64,000 bases of DNA, taken from contig BQMF02000171.1 in the NCBI GenBank assembly GCA_027922465.2, positions 310,001 to 374,000 on the forward strand. The letters are read 5' to 3'. Shown piece after piece: positions 45,571 through 57,649 of this stretch (the stretch's first letter is position 1; the number at the start of each line of letters is the position of its first letter). The notes under the pieces were generated by a model. It had not been told where the DNA came from, made no database searches, and was given only the letters and a program-made list of their open reading frames with translations. Origin of the DNA: Turritopsis dohrnii. Taxonomy: Eukaryota > Cnidaria > Hydrozoa > Anthoathecata > Oceaniidae. Made by a program: the position numbers and the translations under genes.

Positions 45571-46963
45571 TGAAAGGGTGCTATTTCCTTTTCGCAAAAG
45601 TATAAAAAATCAAAACAAGGTCGGGTTTGATAGTCTGATAACATGTATTTAAAGATTTGATTTTGTGAATGTGAGATGGAGATAGAAAAGAGAAGGAAAA
45701 CAAAATGCTTTATGAATCAATCATTTCCAGTTATTTTATGTATATATAAGTACAGATTCAAAAAAATTCCGATATTCATAGTTGCAAAAAGAGCATGAAT
45801 AAAAATGATCTATTATAAAAAAATAGCTTTTTCGAATGCATAGAAACACTAGGAAGTAAAACCAACAAGAAATACATAACAGACATCTTCTAAACTTTGC
45901 CAAAATGTTCAGGTAACCCAGATATCATGAACAACATCCAGTTTTATGTCGCAAATTTAAATGTCAATCAATCTTGAATTGGTCACATGTTCTAGCCCAT
46001 GAGCTAGGTCCCAAAATTTGACAATTTGGGCTCAAGCGGGGGAGTAAGGTTTGATAGGGTTTTTAGCATCCTCAAGGCATATATTTTAAGGAATAATATG
46101 TCCCACTGTCTGAATCGGTAGCTTTTGACCTGAATTTCATGGGTTTTTGAATGTGGTCAAATCGAAAATTTCAAATTTGTAAGGGTTTCCAGGCAAAATG
46201 CAAAATAGGTCCCTTCTTAAAAATGCTCATATCTTTTGATCTACTCATTGAAACTGTCTCAAATTTTGACAGTAAGTAGAGATTATATGAAAATTGATAA
46301 AAATAAAGAAAATGGAAATTGTTTTATCAGGGGGTTATGTACATGAAAAAGTAAGCAAAAAAATAATAAAAAACGCGTTTTTCCCCAGTTTTTAGCAATG
46401 TTATTAACGACAATCATCATTTTCTTCCTGAATTTACCATCAAGTTACTTTATCTAACTACATATACAATACAAACAATTTTTAATCCTCTAAAATCTTT
46501 TATTTCTCAAAAATATGCATTTCAGGGGGTAAAAATCGTTAAAAAATGGGTATTTTGACCACCAAAAGCTGTTTATGAGTCCCGGATTTGCTTTTCGAAA
46601 ATAGTTTTTCATCTTCGGAGATTGTCAAAACATTTTCAATTCATTTAACTACGATTGCACTAGTATTCGATCATTTCCGGGGGTAAAAATAGCTAAAAAG
46701 GCAGAAAAAATGTTATTTTGCCCATTTTGGGTTGTCTTTAAGCATGGTATTGCTTTTCAACGAACCTTATATAATTTTCGACGATAGTTATAGAATCTAC
46801 ATATCCCAAACTGACTTCATTTAATTACACTCTTATGATTATGATTTTCAGGGGGTAAAGTTAATAGGAAAAGACGTTGATAAATGTTTTTCTGTCAGTT
46901 TATATAAAAATTATTGTCTTGTGATATAGTTAGTCGTCATCATCTTCATCGTTCTCTTCACCA

Positions 46964-47195
46964 CTACAGATATTTTGGCAAGTAAATCTTCTTCTTCGAT
47001 TGGAAAGTTCTCACAGTTTTGGTTAAAACACGTGTCTGTGTAAGGTAATAAGTAGTCAATACATGGACACGAGTCTGGTATACATTTCCCTCGGACAGGA
47101 ACAATAGATTAGCTGAAGTACTTCCTCCGGTGCTGGTAATATTGTATTCCACTTGATAACCAAATCATCATCCTCGTTTTGATCCCATCCCAAAC
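46964..47195 (-). pseudogene. Antisense copy of the cargo gene 3' end within the left arm
   Basis: LGWDQNEDDDLVIKWNTILPAPEEVLQL on the minus strand repeats the C-terminus encoded at 48717-49000 on the plus strand. The inverted repeat therefore extends into the coding region. Confidence 0.8.
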
Positions 47196-47218
47196 GATAA
47201 GGTGAAGTCATCACAAAG

Positions 47219-49000
47219 ATGTTTATGAGCCCATTTGAAGAGATTGCACTCATTAACCTATCTTCTGGAATGTTGTCACCTGATAATGTTATATCGGATT
47301 TACTGGAAGCTCAAATCAGAGGGGAAGTGGAGATGACAAAGTTTGTTGATGAAAGGTTGGTCAAGCAAGAAGTTGGATTTTATGACCCACTAAAACGTTT
47401 AAAGTTGGGTACCTTCACCAAGGTTATAAAGAGAGCCGTAAAATCAAAAGATGGAAAAGTGGTACAGTTCAGTGCACAAAGCGAATTATTTGGAAAGCCA
47501 TCATCCAAAAGACACGGAGCATCGACCTGAAAGAGACCTTTAGCTACCCACTTGGTCCAGTCCCGGGGTCTTCATCTACCTGCTCAGGTGAATTAATCAA
47601 AACGAATAAGTTGGTACTGACACATGAGCTTGAAAAAGGGCCCACTTGTGTAGATTTCTCACCAGCACTTGTGGCGACCATCATTGATGGAATGGCATTG
47701 GTTCGGAAGATGAAGAATGCTGGTTACCTTCAATGAATTTGCAGACCAATTGCTTATATTTGCTGTTTCTTTCAACCGCCATTCTTCAAGAATTGATATT
47801 GTGTTTGATGTTTATCGCAAGTCCTCCATCAAGAATGCAGAAAGAAATCACAGAGAGACTGTCAAGCTGAAATTCAATAAAATAGTTGGGTGTCGGCAAA
47901 TAAAGCAATGGGGGTCATTTCTTTCAAGTGGCGAAAACAAAACTGAGCTGATCAGATTCATCGCCAGTCGTTAGAAAGAAAGCTGTGATGTCATAAAAGA
48001 GTTGGATGTATATGTGGCATTATGAAGATATTTGCATCAAATTGGGAACAAACGGAAGAAGCAGCAAAATATTAGAGCTTGCATCGAACCATGAGGAAGT
48101 AGACACTCGAATGCTTTTGCACATCAAACATATCGACGAACAGAACGTGACAAACATCATTATCCACACCCCTGACACTGATGTCTTTATGATTTCTCTT
48201 GGAGTCGCTGAATACTTCAGAGGCATCCTTTTCATACGTACAGGGATGCAAAAGAAGCCACAAATCATTTCAATGACAAAAGTTAAACAAGCATTGACAA
48301 AGAGGTTTGACATTGAAGAGATTGGAAAAGTTGTCGAGCACATCTTGGTTTGCATGCATTTACAGGGTGCGATACGTCAGTGCCTTTTTTGGGAAAGGAA
48401 AGTCAAGACCAGTGAAACTACTGTTAAATGAATTGGCTTACATCAATATGTTCAGTTCGTTTGGTAACGAGCTTTCTCTCACTGAAGAACAACATCAATC
48501 CCTCCAAAAGTTTGTTTGTCATCTCTATGAGTACAAAGAGGATGAAACTACTGACATTGTCCGTTACAAGCTCTATATGGCGAAGCAAGGGAGATTGGAA
48601 GCCAAGTATTTACCCCGTGTTCAGATAACCTTTTGTCTCCATTCAAGCAGGGCTTATTACCAAGCCTACATCTGGCGAATGTTTGAAAAGTTCACCTGTT
48701 ATACCATCACCTGTTGGTTTGGGATGCGATCAAAACGAGGATAATGATTTGGTTATCAAGTGGAATACAATATTACCAGCACCGGAGGAAGTACTTCAGC
48801 TAATGTATTGTCCCTGTCCGAGGAAATGTATACCAGACTCGTGTCCATGTATTGACAACTTATTACCTTACACAGACACGTGTTTTAACCAAAACTGTGA
48901 GAACTTTCCAATCGAAGAAAAAGATTCACTTGCCAAAATATCTGTAGTGGTGAAGAGAACGATGAAGGTGATGACGACTAACTATATCACAAGACAATAA
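47219..49000 (+). pseudogene. PDTDVF/GCD-family protein with CXC-like tail (inferred PIN/FEN-like)
   Basis: Successive frames give one protein: 47219-47530 (SPFEEIALINLSSGM...QSELFGK); 47516-47736 (IDLKETFSYPLGP, TIIDGMALVRKM); 47717-47974 (FNEFADQLL, RIDIVFDVYRKSSIKNAER, IKQWGSFL); 48006-48431 (NHEEVDTRMLLHIKHI, HTPDTDVFMISL); about 48366-48744 (AFFGKGKSRPVKLL, FVCHLYEY); 48683-49000 (DLVIKWNTILPAP...CPCPRKCIPDSCPC). I infer a PIN/FEN-type nuclease core from the acidic E-x-D-T and P-D-T-D-V motifs followed by G-K-G-K. The Cys-rich end resembles Tesmin/CXC. About five frameshifts make it dead. The family is multicopy in invertebrates; its function is unknown. Confidence 0.65.
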
Positions 49001-49910
49001 TTTTTATATAAACTGACAGAAAAACATTTATCAACGTCTTTTCCTGAAAACTTTATACCCCCTGAAAATCATAATCATAAGAGTGGAATTAAATGAAGTC
49101 AGCTTTGGATATGTAGATTCTATAACTATCGTCGAAAATTGTATAAGGTTCGTTGAAAAGCAATACCATGCTTAAAGACAACCCAAAATGGGCAAAATAA
49201 CATTTTTTCTGCCTTTTTAGCTATTTTTACCTCCGGAAATGATCGAATACTAGTGCAATCGTAGTTAAATGAATTGAAAATGTTTTGACAATCTCCGAAG
49301 ATGAAAAACTATTTTAGAAAAGCAAATTCGAGACTCAAACAGCTTTTGGTGGTCAAAATACCCATTTTTTAACGATTTTTACCCCCTGAAATGCATATTT
49401 TTGAGAAATAAAAGGTTTTAGTGGATTAAAAATTGTTTTTATTGTATATGTAGTTAGATAAAGTAACTTGATGGTAAATTCAGGAAGAAAATGATGATTG
49501 TCGTTAATAACATTGTTAAAATCTGGGGAAAAACGCGTTTTTTATTATTTTTTTGCTTACTTTTTCATGTACATGACCCCCTGATAAAAATTTTCTAATT
49601 TTGTTTTTATTTTTATCAGTTTTCATATAATCTCTACTTACTGTCAAAATTTGAGACAGTTTTAATGAGTAGATCAAAAGATATGAGCATTTTTAAGAAG
49701 GGACCTATTTTGCATTTTGCCTGGAAACCCTTACAAATTTGAAATTTTCAATTTGACCACATTCAAAAACCCATGAAATTCAGGTCAAAAGCTACCGATT
49801 CACACAGCGGGACATATTATTCCTTAAAATATATGCCTTGAGGATGCTAAAAACCCTATCAAACCTTACTCCCCCGCTTGAGCCCTAAAATCGACCTAGC
49901 TCATGGGCTA

Positions 49911-50894
49911 TTCCTTTCAAATGAACGCTAACCGATTTGAATCAATGTTTCCTGACCACTGGAAATGCCCAACACGTCACATTTGTTACTCCTGTCTTGG
50001 TTCAGTAGTTCCATTGTTTCAAGTGTACCAGATATTCCACGACTATAGTGATTCATCTCCATTCATAAATTGATATCAATTACTCTTGATAATGCCTTTT
50101 ACACCTGAAATAGTAAAACCAACAGACAAATTATTAACAGCATAAATTTCCCATTCACGATACTAAGCAAAATCATTATATATTTAACAAAATTATTTAA
50201 CAAAATTATTTAACATAATTATGTGTTTTATTTCATTTGCTTGTGTATACATAATTCACAACACAACATACCTACTGGACATTTGTTTATTTATTTAACA
50301 TATATATTTTATGTAATTATAATTATATACATTATATTATTTACATTATATTAATTACGTAATTGTAATTTTAGAAATAATTCAAGTAGCATTATGTAAA
50401 GTAATAACAATTACACAAAAACAAATTAACTGATTTGTTTCCTTTGCTCTTCATTGTTGTTTTCTTAATTATCTTATCCAATTAAAGAATTTGTAAGCTG
50501 TAGCTATTTTAACTTCATATATTTCTCTAGAATTTATAAAATTGTTGTTAAGCAGTCCAATTTGATCATTTGATTTTTTTCTGCACACACACCACATATT
50601 CTCCCTACCCTGTCGTCAGCATAAAGTTTATCATATACGAAACATGCAAATTTCCCATGAACAATAATAAGCTTGCAATAAGAATTCAAAAAGGGTAGAT
50701 AAATCTCTAAAAGGACCTATATTATGAATAAAACTTTATGGGGCATAGTGGTGATGTGTGTGTCGTCTGGCTGCACAACCTCATAAACATAAACATTTAC
50801 ATTAGATTTTATCATCATCATTGGACTTTTATGTCTTGTTTTGTGTTGCGTGTGGAAATAAAAACAGTTAGTTGGATCAAAATACAACACAAAG
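49911..50894. other. AT-rich spacer
   Basis: Very AT-rich with repeated ATTATTTAAC near 50180-50215. No gene was seen. Confidence 0.4.
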
Positions 50895-51221
50895 TTGAAT
50901 AAACATGGCTTAAAGATAGTAGTATATGGAGAAGAAATAACAGCTTTATCTTTTATTCCTCACAGATACACAGCTTGTGAGCATAGATGCACTTTCAGAA
51001 GCTTTGATCTGAATTTAAATTTTCAAAAGTATCAACAAGCAATATTCTCATTAACTTACAATATTATCGTAAAGGATAGGAGGTATTCCTGGTTTCCCAG
51101 TTGGAAGTTCATAACAAACCTCGGAGCATTCGGAGATTTCTCTGGGGAAAATGTCTACTTAACTCAAAAAAGCAACCACTTTGTTTTGACCGCCACCGTA
51201 CAGATCGACAATTTTGCCTAA
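50895..51221 (+). CDS. Unrecognised 108-residue ORF
   Basis: The intact frame encodes a mixed-composition protein (YGEEITALSFIPHRYTACEHRC...YLTQKSNHFVLTATVQIDNFA) that does not look like random AT-rich translation; aromatic and Cys residues are well distributed and there is no low complexity. The ATG at 50905 could be the start. No family is recognised. It lies between the two long-inverted-repeat elements and could be a single exon or a remnant of another element. Confidence 0.3.
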   Translation: MNKHGLKIVVYGEEITALSFIPHRYTACEHRCTFRSFDLNLNFQKYQQAIFSLTYNIIVKDRRYSWFPSWKFITNLGAFGDFSGENVYLTQKSNHFVLTATVQIDNFA

Positions 51222-52263
51222 ACGCTATACCCTGAACACTTATGAGCTTGATCATCCATATTATTTTATACCTCAAAATTTCCGAAAATCAAAGGTAAGT
51301 GAGCCAAATCGCACTTTTTGTATGACCCTGTAGGAGGTTGCATCCAGTTACGGCAGCCGAAATGCATCTCTCTGTTAGTGTTTGATGACAATATTTGATC
51401 TTGCCAATTGAGCTCCGTTCCGCTAAAAGCTACACTCCGCAAAAATGAAAACAAATTAGGAAGGCTTGGCATAGTGAGGGCTCGAATGTAATCCCGTTCC
51501 ATGAAGCATGTTAAAAGCATACTTTTCGTTTCAAGGTGTTCCTAATGGGAAAAAGGTTCCAAAAAAATAGGGTTACATTTTTGAACCTCCCTTGATCACG
51601 TGATATGACGTCATCAGGTGGCCACCAACAAAAAAATTTTTGGAACGAAATCTCAAAAATTTTACCACCATTAGAAAGAACATCAAAAAAATACCAAAAA
51701 TGATATAGAAACCATATGTTTAAAATTAGCCCATATGGAGATACAGACCATTTAAATTTAAATGAGACGGGGTGAAAAACTTATTATAAATAGGTAGTTC
51801 TTTAAAAAATTAGGCAGTAAATGAAATTTACTTCGTTTTTCTTATTGAAATATAAAATAAATACAACGAAAGCTATTTTAAGCAATTAACTTTTAAATAA
51901 ATTACCGGTATCTTGAAAATAATCGGGGAAAATTTATGTTTTTACCCCAGGAAAATACTTAAATTTTCGTTTTTTCTTTATTAGCGCAGGTAAAAACGTT
52001 TTCACTCATGAAAAAGATCCATCTTCAATAATAAAATTCCTTGGAAAAGTTTGAACAAATTTTTCTACGGGAAACGCATCGTAACCGGGGGCATATCAAA
52101 AATTTACCCCTGGAAATGTCAAAAATCAGTATTTTTAATCCACTTTCCAACTAATAATTAGGCAACCAAACTAAATCTTGAGGATTTACTAATCTGCTGG
52201 TTACGTTTATAAAAGGGAAATAGCGAAATTAATAACAGTATATTAAAACTATCGGTTAAAAAA

Positions 52264-53276
52264 CTACTCAAAGTCCTCATCTAATCCAGTTTCATCATTT
52301 TCTTCATTATTTTCGCAATCAGTACATTTGCAGATATCTGTACAAGAAAACCCATTTTTTCGACATTGGCATCGGTTTGTGCTACAGCTCTTACAACCAC
52401 AAAGGCTCAGTTCGATCAACGCCAAAGGAGCAGGGAGGCTATCTGTCATGATTGGAATCAAGGCAGAATTTTCTCTATCCCATCCGTAGTTTTCTGGTGC
52501 AGGAAGGTTTTGCATAGGAACATGTGAGCACTTCAAGACTAAAGAAACGAAATGACAACGAAAGATCTTGTACTTCAACGCTGACATTGTTGGTGGTAGT
52601 TTCTCTGCTTCTGTCTGGAATTTTGAATATAGGTACCAGCGCAGTTTTGGTAGACTTTGAACATACTGGGGTCGGTTCTTCCCATAAATAAAAACAACAA
52701 AAGATTCCAAAGCTTCCAGTGTTTCAAGACTTGGAAGAGGCTCTGACGAGCCTAAAGAGGCGAGTGCTCTCAATGTGCGGTCATTGCTTTTCATGAATGC
52801 TTTCCACCAGGTTGATTTCGATTTTCCGCAGAACTTGCCAGTTTGATCACAACCAGAGAAGGTATGGAGGCCGAGAATTGCGGAAGCTCTCGAAGGTCCT
52901 AATGCTTCATAACATGTGGCGATGTCGATAGTGCGGTTCTGATCTCCTCTACCAGTTTGGAACTTGGTAGCAAGTGGTAACTGCGGATAATAGTGGATGA
53001 GAAGAAGAAAGACATCCGTATCTGGGGAGTAAATGATGCACTCATGAAAAGGAGATCTTCTAGAAACTTCAATTGCGTGGAGTATGAGAAGTGTGTCAGC
53101 TTGTTCATGGTCATGGATGTTCATTTCAACAGCAAGGTCGGTATGTTCGTAACGGACTTGGTGTCGTATGTTATCAGAAATGAGATACCAATCCTGTTAA
53201 ACTCTTTGATGGCCTTCGTCGCAATGTAGATCGTCAATTCTTGCTTGGTGTCAATGTGCGATAGAAACGCTTTCAT
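52264..53276 (-). pseudogene. PDTDVF/GCD-family protein with CXC tail, element 2
   Basis: The upstream frame 53276-53132 encodes MKAFLSHIDTKQELTIYIATKAI, and a frameshift near 53135 leads to 53124-52264 (286 codons): NIHDHEQADTLLILHAIEV, IIYSPDTDVFLLLIHYYP, ILGLHTFSGCDQTGKFCGKSK, ESFVVFIYGK, NYGWDRENS and a nine-Cys end CGCKSC...CQCRKNGFSCTDIC. The order E-x-D-T, P-D-T-D-V, then G-C-D-x-T is the layout I would expect of a PIN/FEN-like nuclease with an H3TH-like turn (inference). The terminal cluster resembles CXC/Tesmin DNA-binding repeats. It is the best-preserved member here, with one frameshift and a shortened N-terminus. Confidence 0.7.
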
Positions 53277-53320
53277 ATTAGTATTGGCAATATTTGTTTT
53301 GTCGTTAATTTTGTATCGGT

Positions 53321-54110
53321 TTGTATCGAGATTCTTTTGCTATTTTTACGAGCCTCCCGTCAAGGACTTTGGAAACTTCATCTAGCATCCCTAAACGAAA
53401 TGGTAAAATACTTCTTGCACACGATCAAATAAATTACGCTCGTTTGACACCTGTTTATCTTGCAACAATGTGTGACTTAAAAGCTTCCAACCCAGTTACT
53501 TGGAGGTACTTAGAAGAAAACTTTGCTATCGCTAAATCAGATGTTCCTTTCACAGCTATTGGTTCCGATCACGCAATGGAACAGGAAAACAAGGTTTTGA
53601 AGGTAAAATTTATTCAAAATAATAACACAATGACAATAGGGAATTAGGTTCCATAAAATCAAAGTATCATATTATTGCAAAACCTCATTTCATTCAAGAC
53701 AACCATTGTGGCATTGCTGCTCCATGTTCATTTCACAGTTCCTTAACTGTAATTATTTTAACTTTAAGGTTAGTGGTGGTGTAGTCGGATTAACTCAAAA
53801 CTCAGCAGCTTTAAATCGATTTTGTTTGGTTGCCTCAATACTAGCGTCCTTATCTGATGAATTCTGCAAGCTGCAAGGAATCAGCACCGCTTATCGAACT
53901 TGTCATTATCAATTGACTGGCTCAACAATGTCTCGTATTGCCGAAAATACCAAAAAGTTGGTCAAAGCAATGAATGAATTTAACCTTGTGTTCACTGATG
54001 ATGACAAAATGGTGTTCAATGTTGTATCGAAAGCTGTTCTACCATCTTCTAACGCAAACCAAATGCTGGATCATCAAAGCATTGGTAAAGAAGCATATAC
54101 ATATATATAA
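53321..54110 (+). CDS. HDQINYAR/HAMEQ-family protein, element 2, two exons
   Basis: Exon 1 (open from 53321, no clear ATG) ends at 53602 with donor GTAAAA and includes HDQINYARLTPVYLATM, then AIGSDHAMEQENKVLK. Exon 2 (53769-54110) begins after TTTAAG with VSGGVVGLTQNSAALNRFCL and is open to its stop. The intron is 166 bp and phase 0. This protein type often accompanies PDTDVF/CXC genes in invertebrate genomes (family knowledge, from memory). It has no recognised enzymatic motif. It is divergent from the minus-strand gene, with at most about 50 bp between them, so a shared promoter would have to lie in that gap or within the 5' ends. The N-terminus may be incomplete. Confidence 0.55.
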
Positions 54111-54999
54111 ATTTGAGTCCTGATTGAACCTTGGTTGTAAAGTGAAAATCCAATGAAATCGATTAATACGAAGGCAATGTAAGAGCTTCCCAGAAAGAAC
54201 TTACGTCGCCGCTACTGGGTTTTACGCCGAATTTACAGGAAAACGACCTTAAGCAAACTAAAAACATAAAAGTGTCTCGCATAGCGCGTAATGTGTGTAA
54301 GATAAAAAACACATCACATCCAACTCGAAAATTTTCGCATAGGCATCTCCGGGGGAAAAATTGGGGTAATTGGCGATTGGCCCCCGGCTACGATACGTAA
54401 CTCGTAGAAATATTTGTTCAAACTTTTCCAGGGAATTCCATTTTTAAAGATGAAAGCATATTGTGATTGAAAACTGTCTTTTTCCTGCGCTAACCAAAAA
54501 AAACACAAATTTACCCCCGTTGTTTTCAAGATACCATTAGTTTATTGCTTAAAATAGTTTCCGTTGTATCTATTCTATAATTCAATATGAAAACCAAGTA
54601 AATTTAATTTGCTGCTTAAATTTTCAAAGAAATACCTGTTTTTATTAAGTTTTTCATCCCCTGGCTCGTTGAAATTTAAATCGCGGGTTACTCCTTATGG
54701 GTTGATTTTGAACATATGGTTTCTATATCATTTTTTGTATATTTTTGGTGCTCTTTAAAATGGTAGTGAAGTTTTTGAATTTTTTTTCCAAAAAATTTTT
54801 TTGGTGCTGGGCACCTGATGACGTCATATCACGTGATCAGGGAGGGTTCAGAAATGTAACCCTGTTTTTTTCAAACTTTTTTCTTATAGGTAACAACTTG
54901 AAACAAAAAGTTTGCTTTTAACACGCTGCATGGAACGGGGATCTTTTTTGGTACATTTGAGTCCACACTAGTACAGCGGCAAGAATTGAGAAAGTAATA

Positions 55000-56205
55000 G
55001 CAATAATGATAAAGAGAATGATGATGGTACCAAATTTGGATGAATAAGGAGTGGAAAGAAAGGAAAGTAGAGATGAAGAAGCTGAGACACATAACATGAC
55101 ATTTTGAGAGGAAACCAGAAGGATATACAGAAAAGAATGGGAGTTTGGAAAGAACTTGGGAGGAGATAATATGATGTAATAGGATGCAAAGGATGTCACA
55201 TGGAAGAAGAAAGGGCAGGGCATATACTGGAGTGCTGGGAAGTAAAAAGGACAGGAATAAATGGAGCTAAGTTAGTTCGCTAAGTGGACCCACAACCACA
55301 AGAATGGGAAATAAAGAAATAAAATGAGAAAGAATGACTGCGTAGGAGAGCCTCGCATCAGCTAAAGATGCTTCTGCAAATTGGGCAACGAGAAGATACG
55401 AAGAAATGTCCGCACTTGCCGTTATTGAGCAAATATCGCCATGATCATTAGGAATACATAGATGAATGCTGTGTTTACAATTTCACAACAATCTTCTGGC
55501 GAACCCCCCTATGTTTACATAGCTCAACTGAACTAAGATCAATATATGTGGAGTTGTGGAGTGGGCAATTGTAGTCACCCATTAGCCAGTGAATATACAA
55601 AATGCGTAAAATCTGAGATTTTCATTCCTGTTTGCCTGAATGCACATCCTTAGTCAACTAATATTTACATTTATTTTTATACATAAGTGCAGTTACCAGT
55701 TTCATATTGAATATTGATATTGGATCTAGGAAATTGGATATTGAAGATAATTTGTAGTTTTGTTTAGTCCTTAGTTATGTTTTGTTCACCCATGCCATTA
55801 TTCTACAGCTTTCACGTAAGTTGAAATGTGAACATGCATAACTTCATGCCACTATGGACTGGATTGACAAATTTTGAGGGAAAAGGCATTGGGGGACCGA
55901 GAGTAAAAGATAGAAATAGAGCAAAATAGATAGGATTCACTAGAGAAAAGAGAATTGTTTAACTTTGAACTATTTCTTTATTTATTTTTTCGCGACTCCC
56001 TTGTTTTATATACCCAATGTTTGAATCAAGATAAAAACCATAACATCATAACATCAGTAAAGAATAAATGGAAACTAATAAAAAACCCTTGAGTATTCAC
56101 AAAAAGAAAGAGTAGCTTTATAATAAAGTTAATACCTGTATATCTCATTACAAAAAGTGAAATACGAAAACCAAAAAATGAAAAAAACCCCAAAAAACGA
56201 ATATA
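55000..56205. other. Mostly non-coding stretch with one dispersed repeat
   Basis: It contains copy 2 of the dispersed repeat at 55538-55660. The remainder is AT-rich. The ORFs on the minus strand here are low in complexity. Confidence 0.4.
55538..55660 (+). repeat. Dispersed repeat, copy 2
   Basis: Direct-orientation match to 45437-45570 by ordered short blocks. Confidence 0.5.
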
Positions 56206-57206
56206 CAGGGGGGGCAATAAAAAGGGAGACTCTCATCGAACCATTATCGCGTCTTCGTTTTTAAGATATTTTGAAAAAAACTTTACTGGATGATAAGCAA
56301 AGGATTTTGAAATAATTGATAATAGTTTTTTTCCATAATAACGCTTATAACGTTGAAAATTTGCAATAATATGGAACAATAGGTAAAACTTTGACGTTAA
56401 AACGTTAAAAAATTATCTGACATGCATTCCCTTAACATCTCTAACTTTCCTGCATCTTTTTGGAAATTGTGAAATGACGCTATTGATTTCACTCTGAGGA
56501 AACTCTTGCCATGTTTTTCGCAATGCTTTCTTCAATGACTTGATGTAATATCTCTTTTATAAAATTTTTGTACAAGACTTTCCATATTCCATAATCCACT
56601 GGGTTTCAATCGGGGCTATTGGGTGGCCACATTTCAGGGGTTATATAATAACGCATGATTGTTTCTTTGGCAGTGTGGACTCTAGCTCCGTTTTGTTGGA
56701 AGATATAATCTCTGGAGGATATCTTTTCCATTTGCAGAATCATTTTGACATTGATGTGATATAACGATTACGATAGAAAAACTGTGCCTTGGTTGCTTTA
56801 TCTCTTGATTTCTCCTATAAAGTACCTTCTAGTTGCTTCCCGAAACATCAAAGTAGCTGAGTTTGTTAACTTAACTTGCATGGTAACAATGATGCTAATG
56901 CAATGTGTAATGATGCAATGCAATATCTTCTTTTGCCATATATGGACAAAGAAAGTAAAACTCTGGGTTTTAGTTTGAGTCTTTTCAGTAAATCATAATT
57001 GATGTCAAATGTTACAAATTTGAAAAGCACATCCGAAAAAGTCTTTTCGTTATTTCTTGAATCTCAAGACATACTCTTTAACAGATGATTATGAATGGAA
57101 AGGACGTTTTTCAGCTTTTTTATGGTAGAATGTGTTCTTGAAAAGCATTAATTTTGAACCCACAGCAGATTGTCAATGAAGGTCTCCTTTTTTTTGGCCC
57201 ACCCTC
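56206..57206 (-). mobile_element. mariner-like element, degenerate
   Basis: The left end CAGGGGGGGCAATAAAAAGG and right end (reverse complement GAGGGTGGGCCAAAAAAAAG) are matching inverted repeats. TA lies just outside both (56204-56205 and 57207-57208). The minus strand carries a decayed transposase: YIFQQNGARVHTA (the usual Asp reads Asn), WPPNSPD, a stop, then NPVDYGIWK. The length is about 1.0 kb, shorter than a full element. Confidence 0.8.
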
Positions 57207-57208
57207 TA

Positions 57209-57649
57209 CATTGCAAAATTTAATACCATATGTTCTCAAAGCGTGGCGCTAGGGCTTTAAAATACGAGTACAAGCTATGTACTGCTGGAACTACCTTTTT
57301 CACAATCTTCACGTAACTGTTTGTTGTAATCATCACAAGCAGACTTGCATTTTTTTAATACATCAGATGTTCAAGTAGTGCAATGAAGGCTTTCCAGTTT
57401 GTTCATAATAAACATAATTGAATTCAATGATGTTTTTGAATCAAGGCTTGATTGGAATATAGTTTTGTTTTTTAAAATTATTTTAAATTTATTATGTTAT
57501 TGTGCGTCAGCCCATCACCCATATCGCGGACCCCAAAAAACGCCAGTTATCCCTATTGGTTCTTGAGATATTTCCCCAAAAACGTCGCGTTCGATTGGGG
57601 ATGCAATGCAATGATTCCCCGTGATCATAAAAAAACTGACGTCAAATGC
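57209..57649. other. Non-coding stretch
   Basis: No supported feature. Confidence 0.4.

Larger units (their letters stand above)
45993..49910 (+). mobile_element. Long-inverted-repeat element 1 (PDTDVF/CXC cargo)
   Basis: Two ~1.2-kb inverted arms (45993-47195 and 48717-49910) enclose about 1.5 kb of coding sequence. The ends read TAGCCCATGAGCTAGGTC and its inverse, so either TA is the target duplication or TTC is (TTC on the left, TTC on the right). Each arm carries four CAGGGGGT-like motifs. No recognisable DDE or other transposase domain was found. The arms differ by scattered substitutions and small indels, and the cargo gene is frameshifted, so it is an old copy. Confidence 0.8.
51472..54970. 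mobile_element. Long-inverted-repeat element 2 (two divergent cargo genes)
   Basis: Inverted arms of about 650 bp (51472-52125 and about 54330-54970) match along their length, including TGATCACGTGATATGACGTC palindromic sequence and GTTCCATG near the outer ends. TA occurs at both borders. Inside, two genes diverge from about 53.3 kb: a minus-strand PDTDVF/CXC gene and a plus-strand two-exon gene. The arms share TTTACCCC-type motifs with element 1, but the sequences are otherwise different. No known transposase domain was seen. Confidence 0.8.

Noticed and set aside
54871..55223. Minus-strand Phe/Ser/Leu-rich ORFs
   Set aside because: Low-complexity translations of purine-rich DNA; no family resemblance.
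55180..55245. Possible non-LTR retrotransposon tail (CxxC...HILECW pattern)
   Set aside because: Only about 20 residues, with stops on both sides; not enough to support an element.
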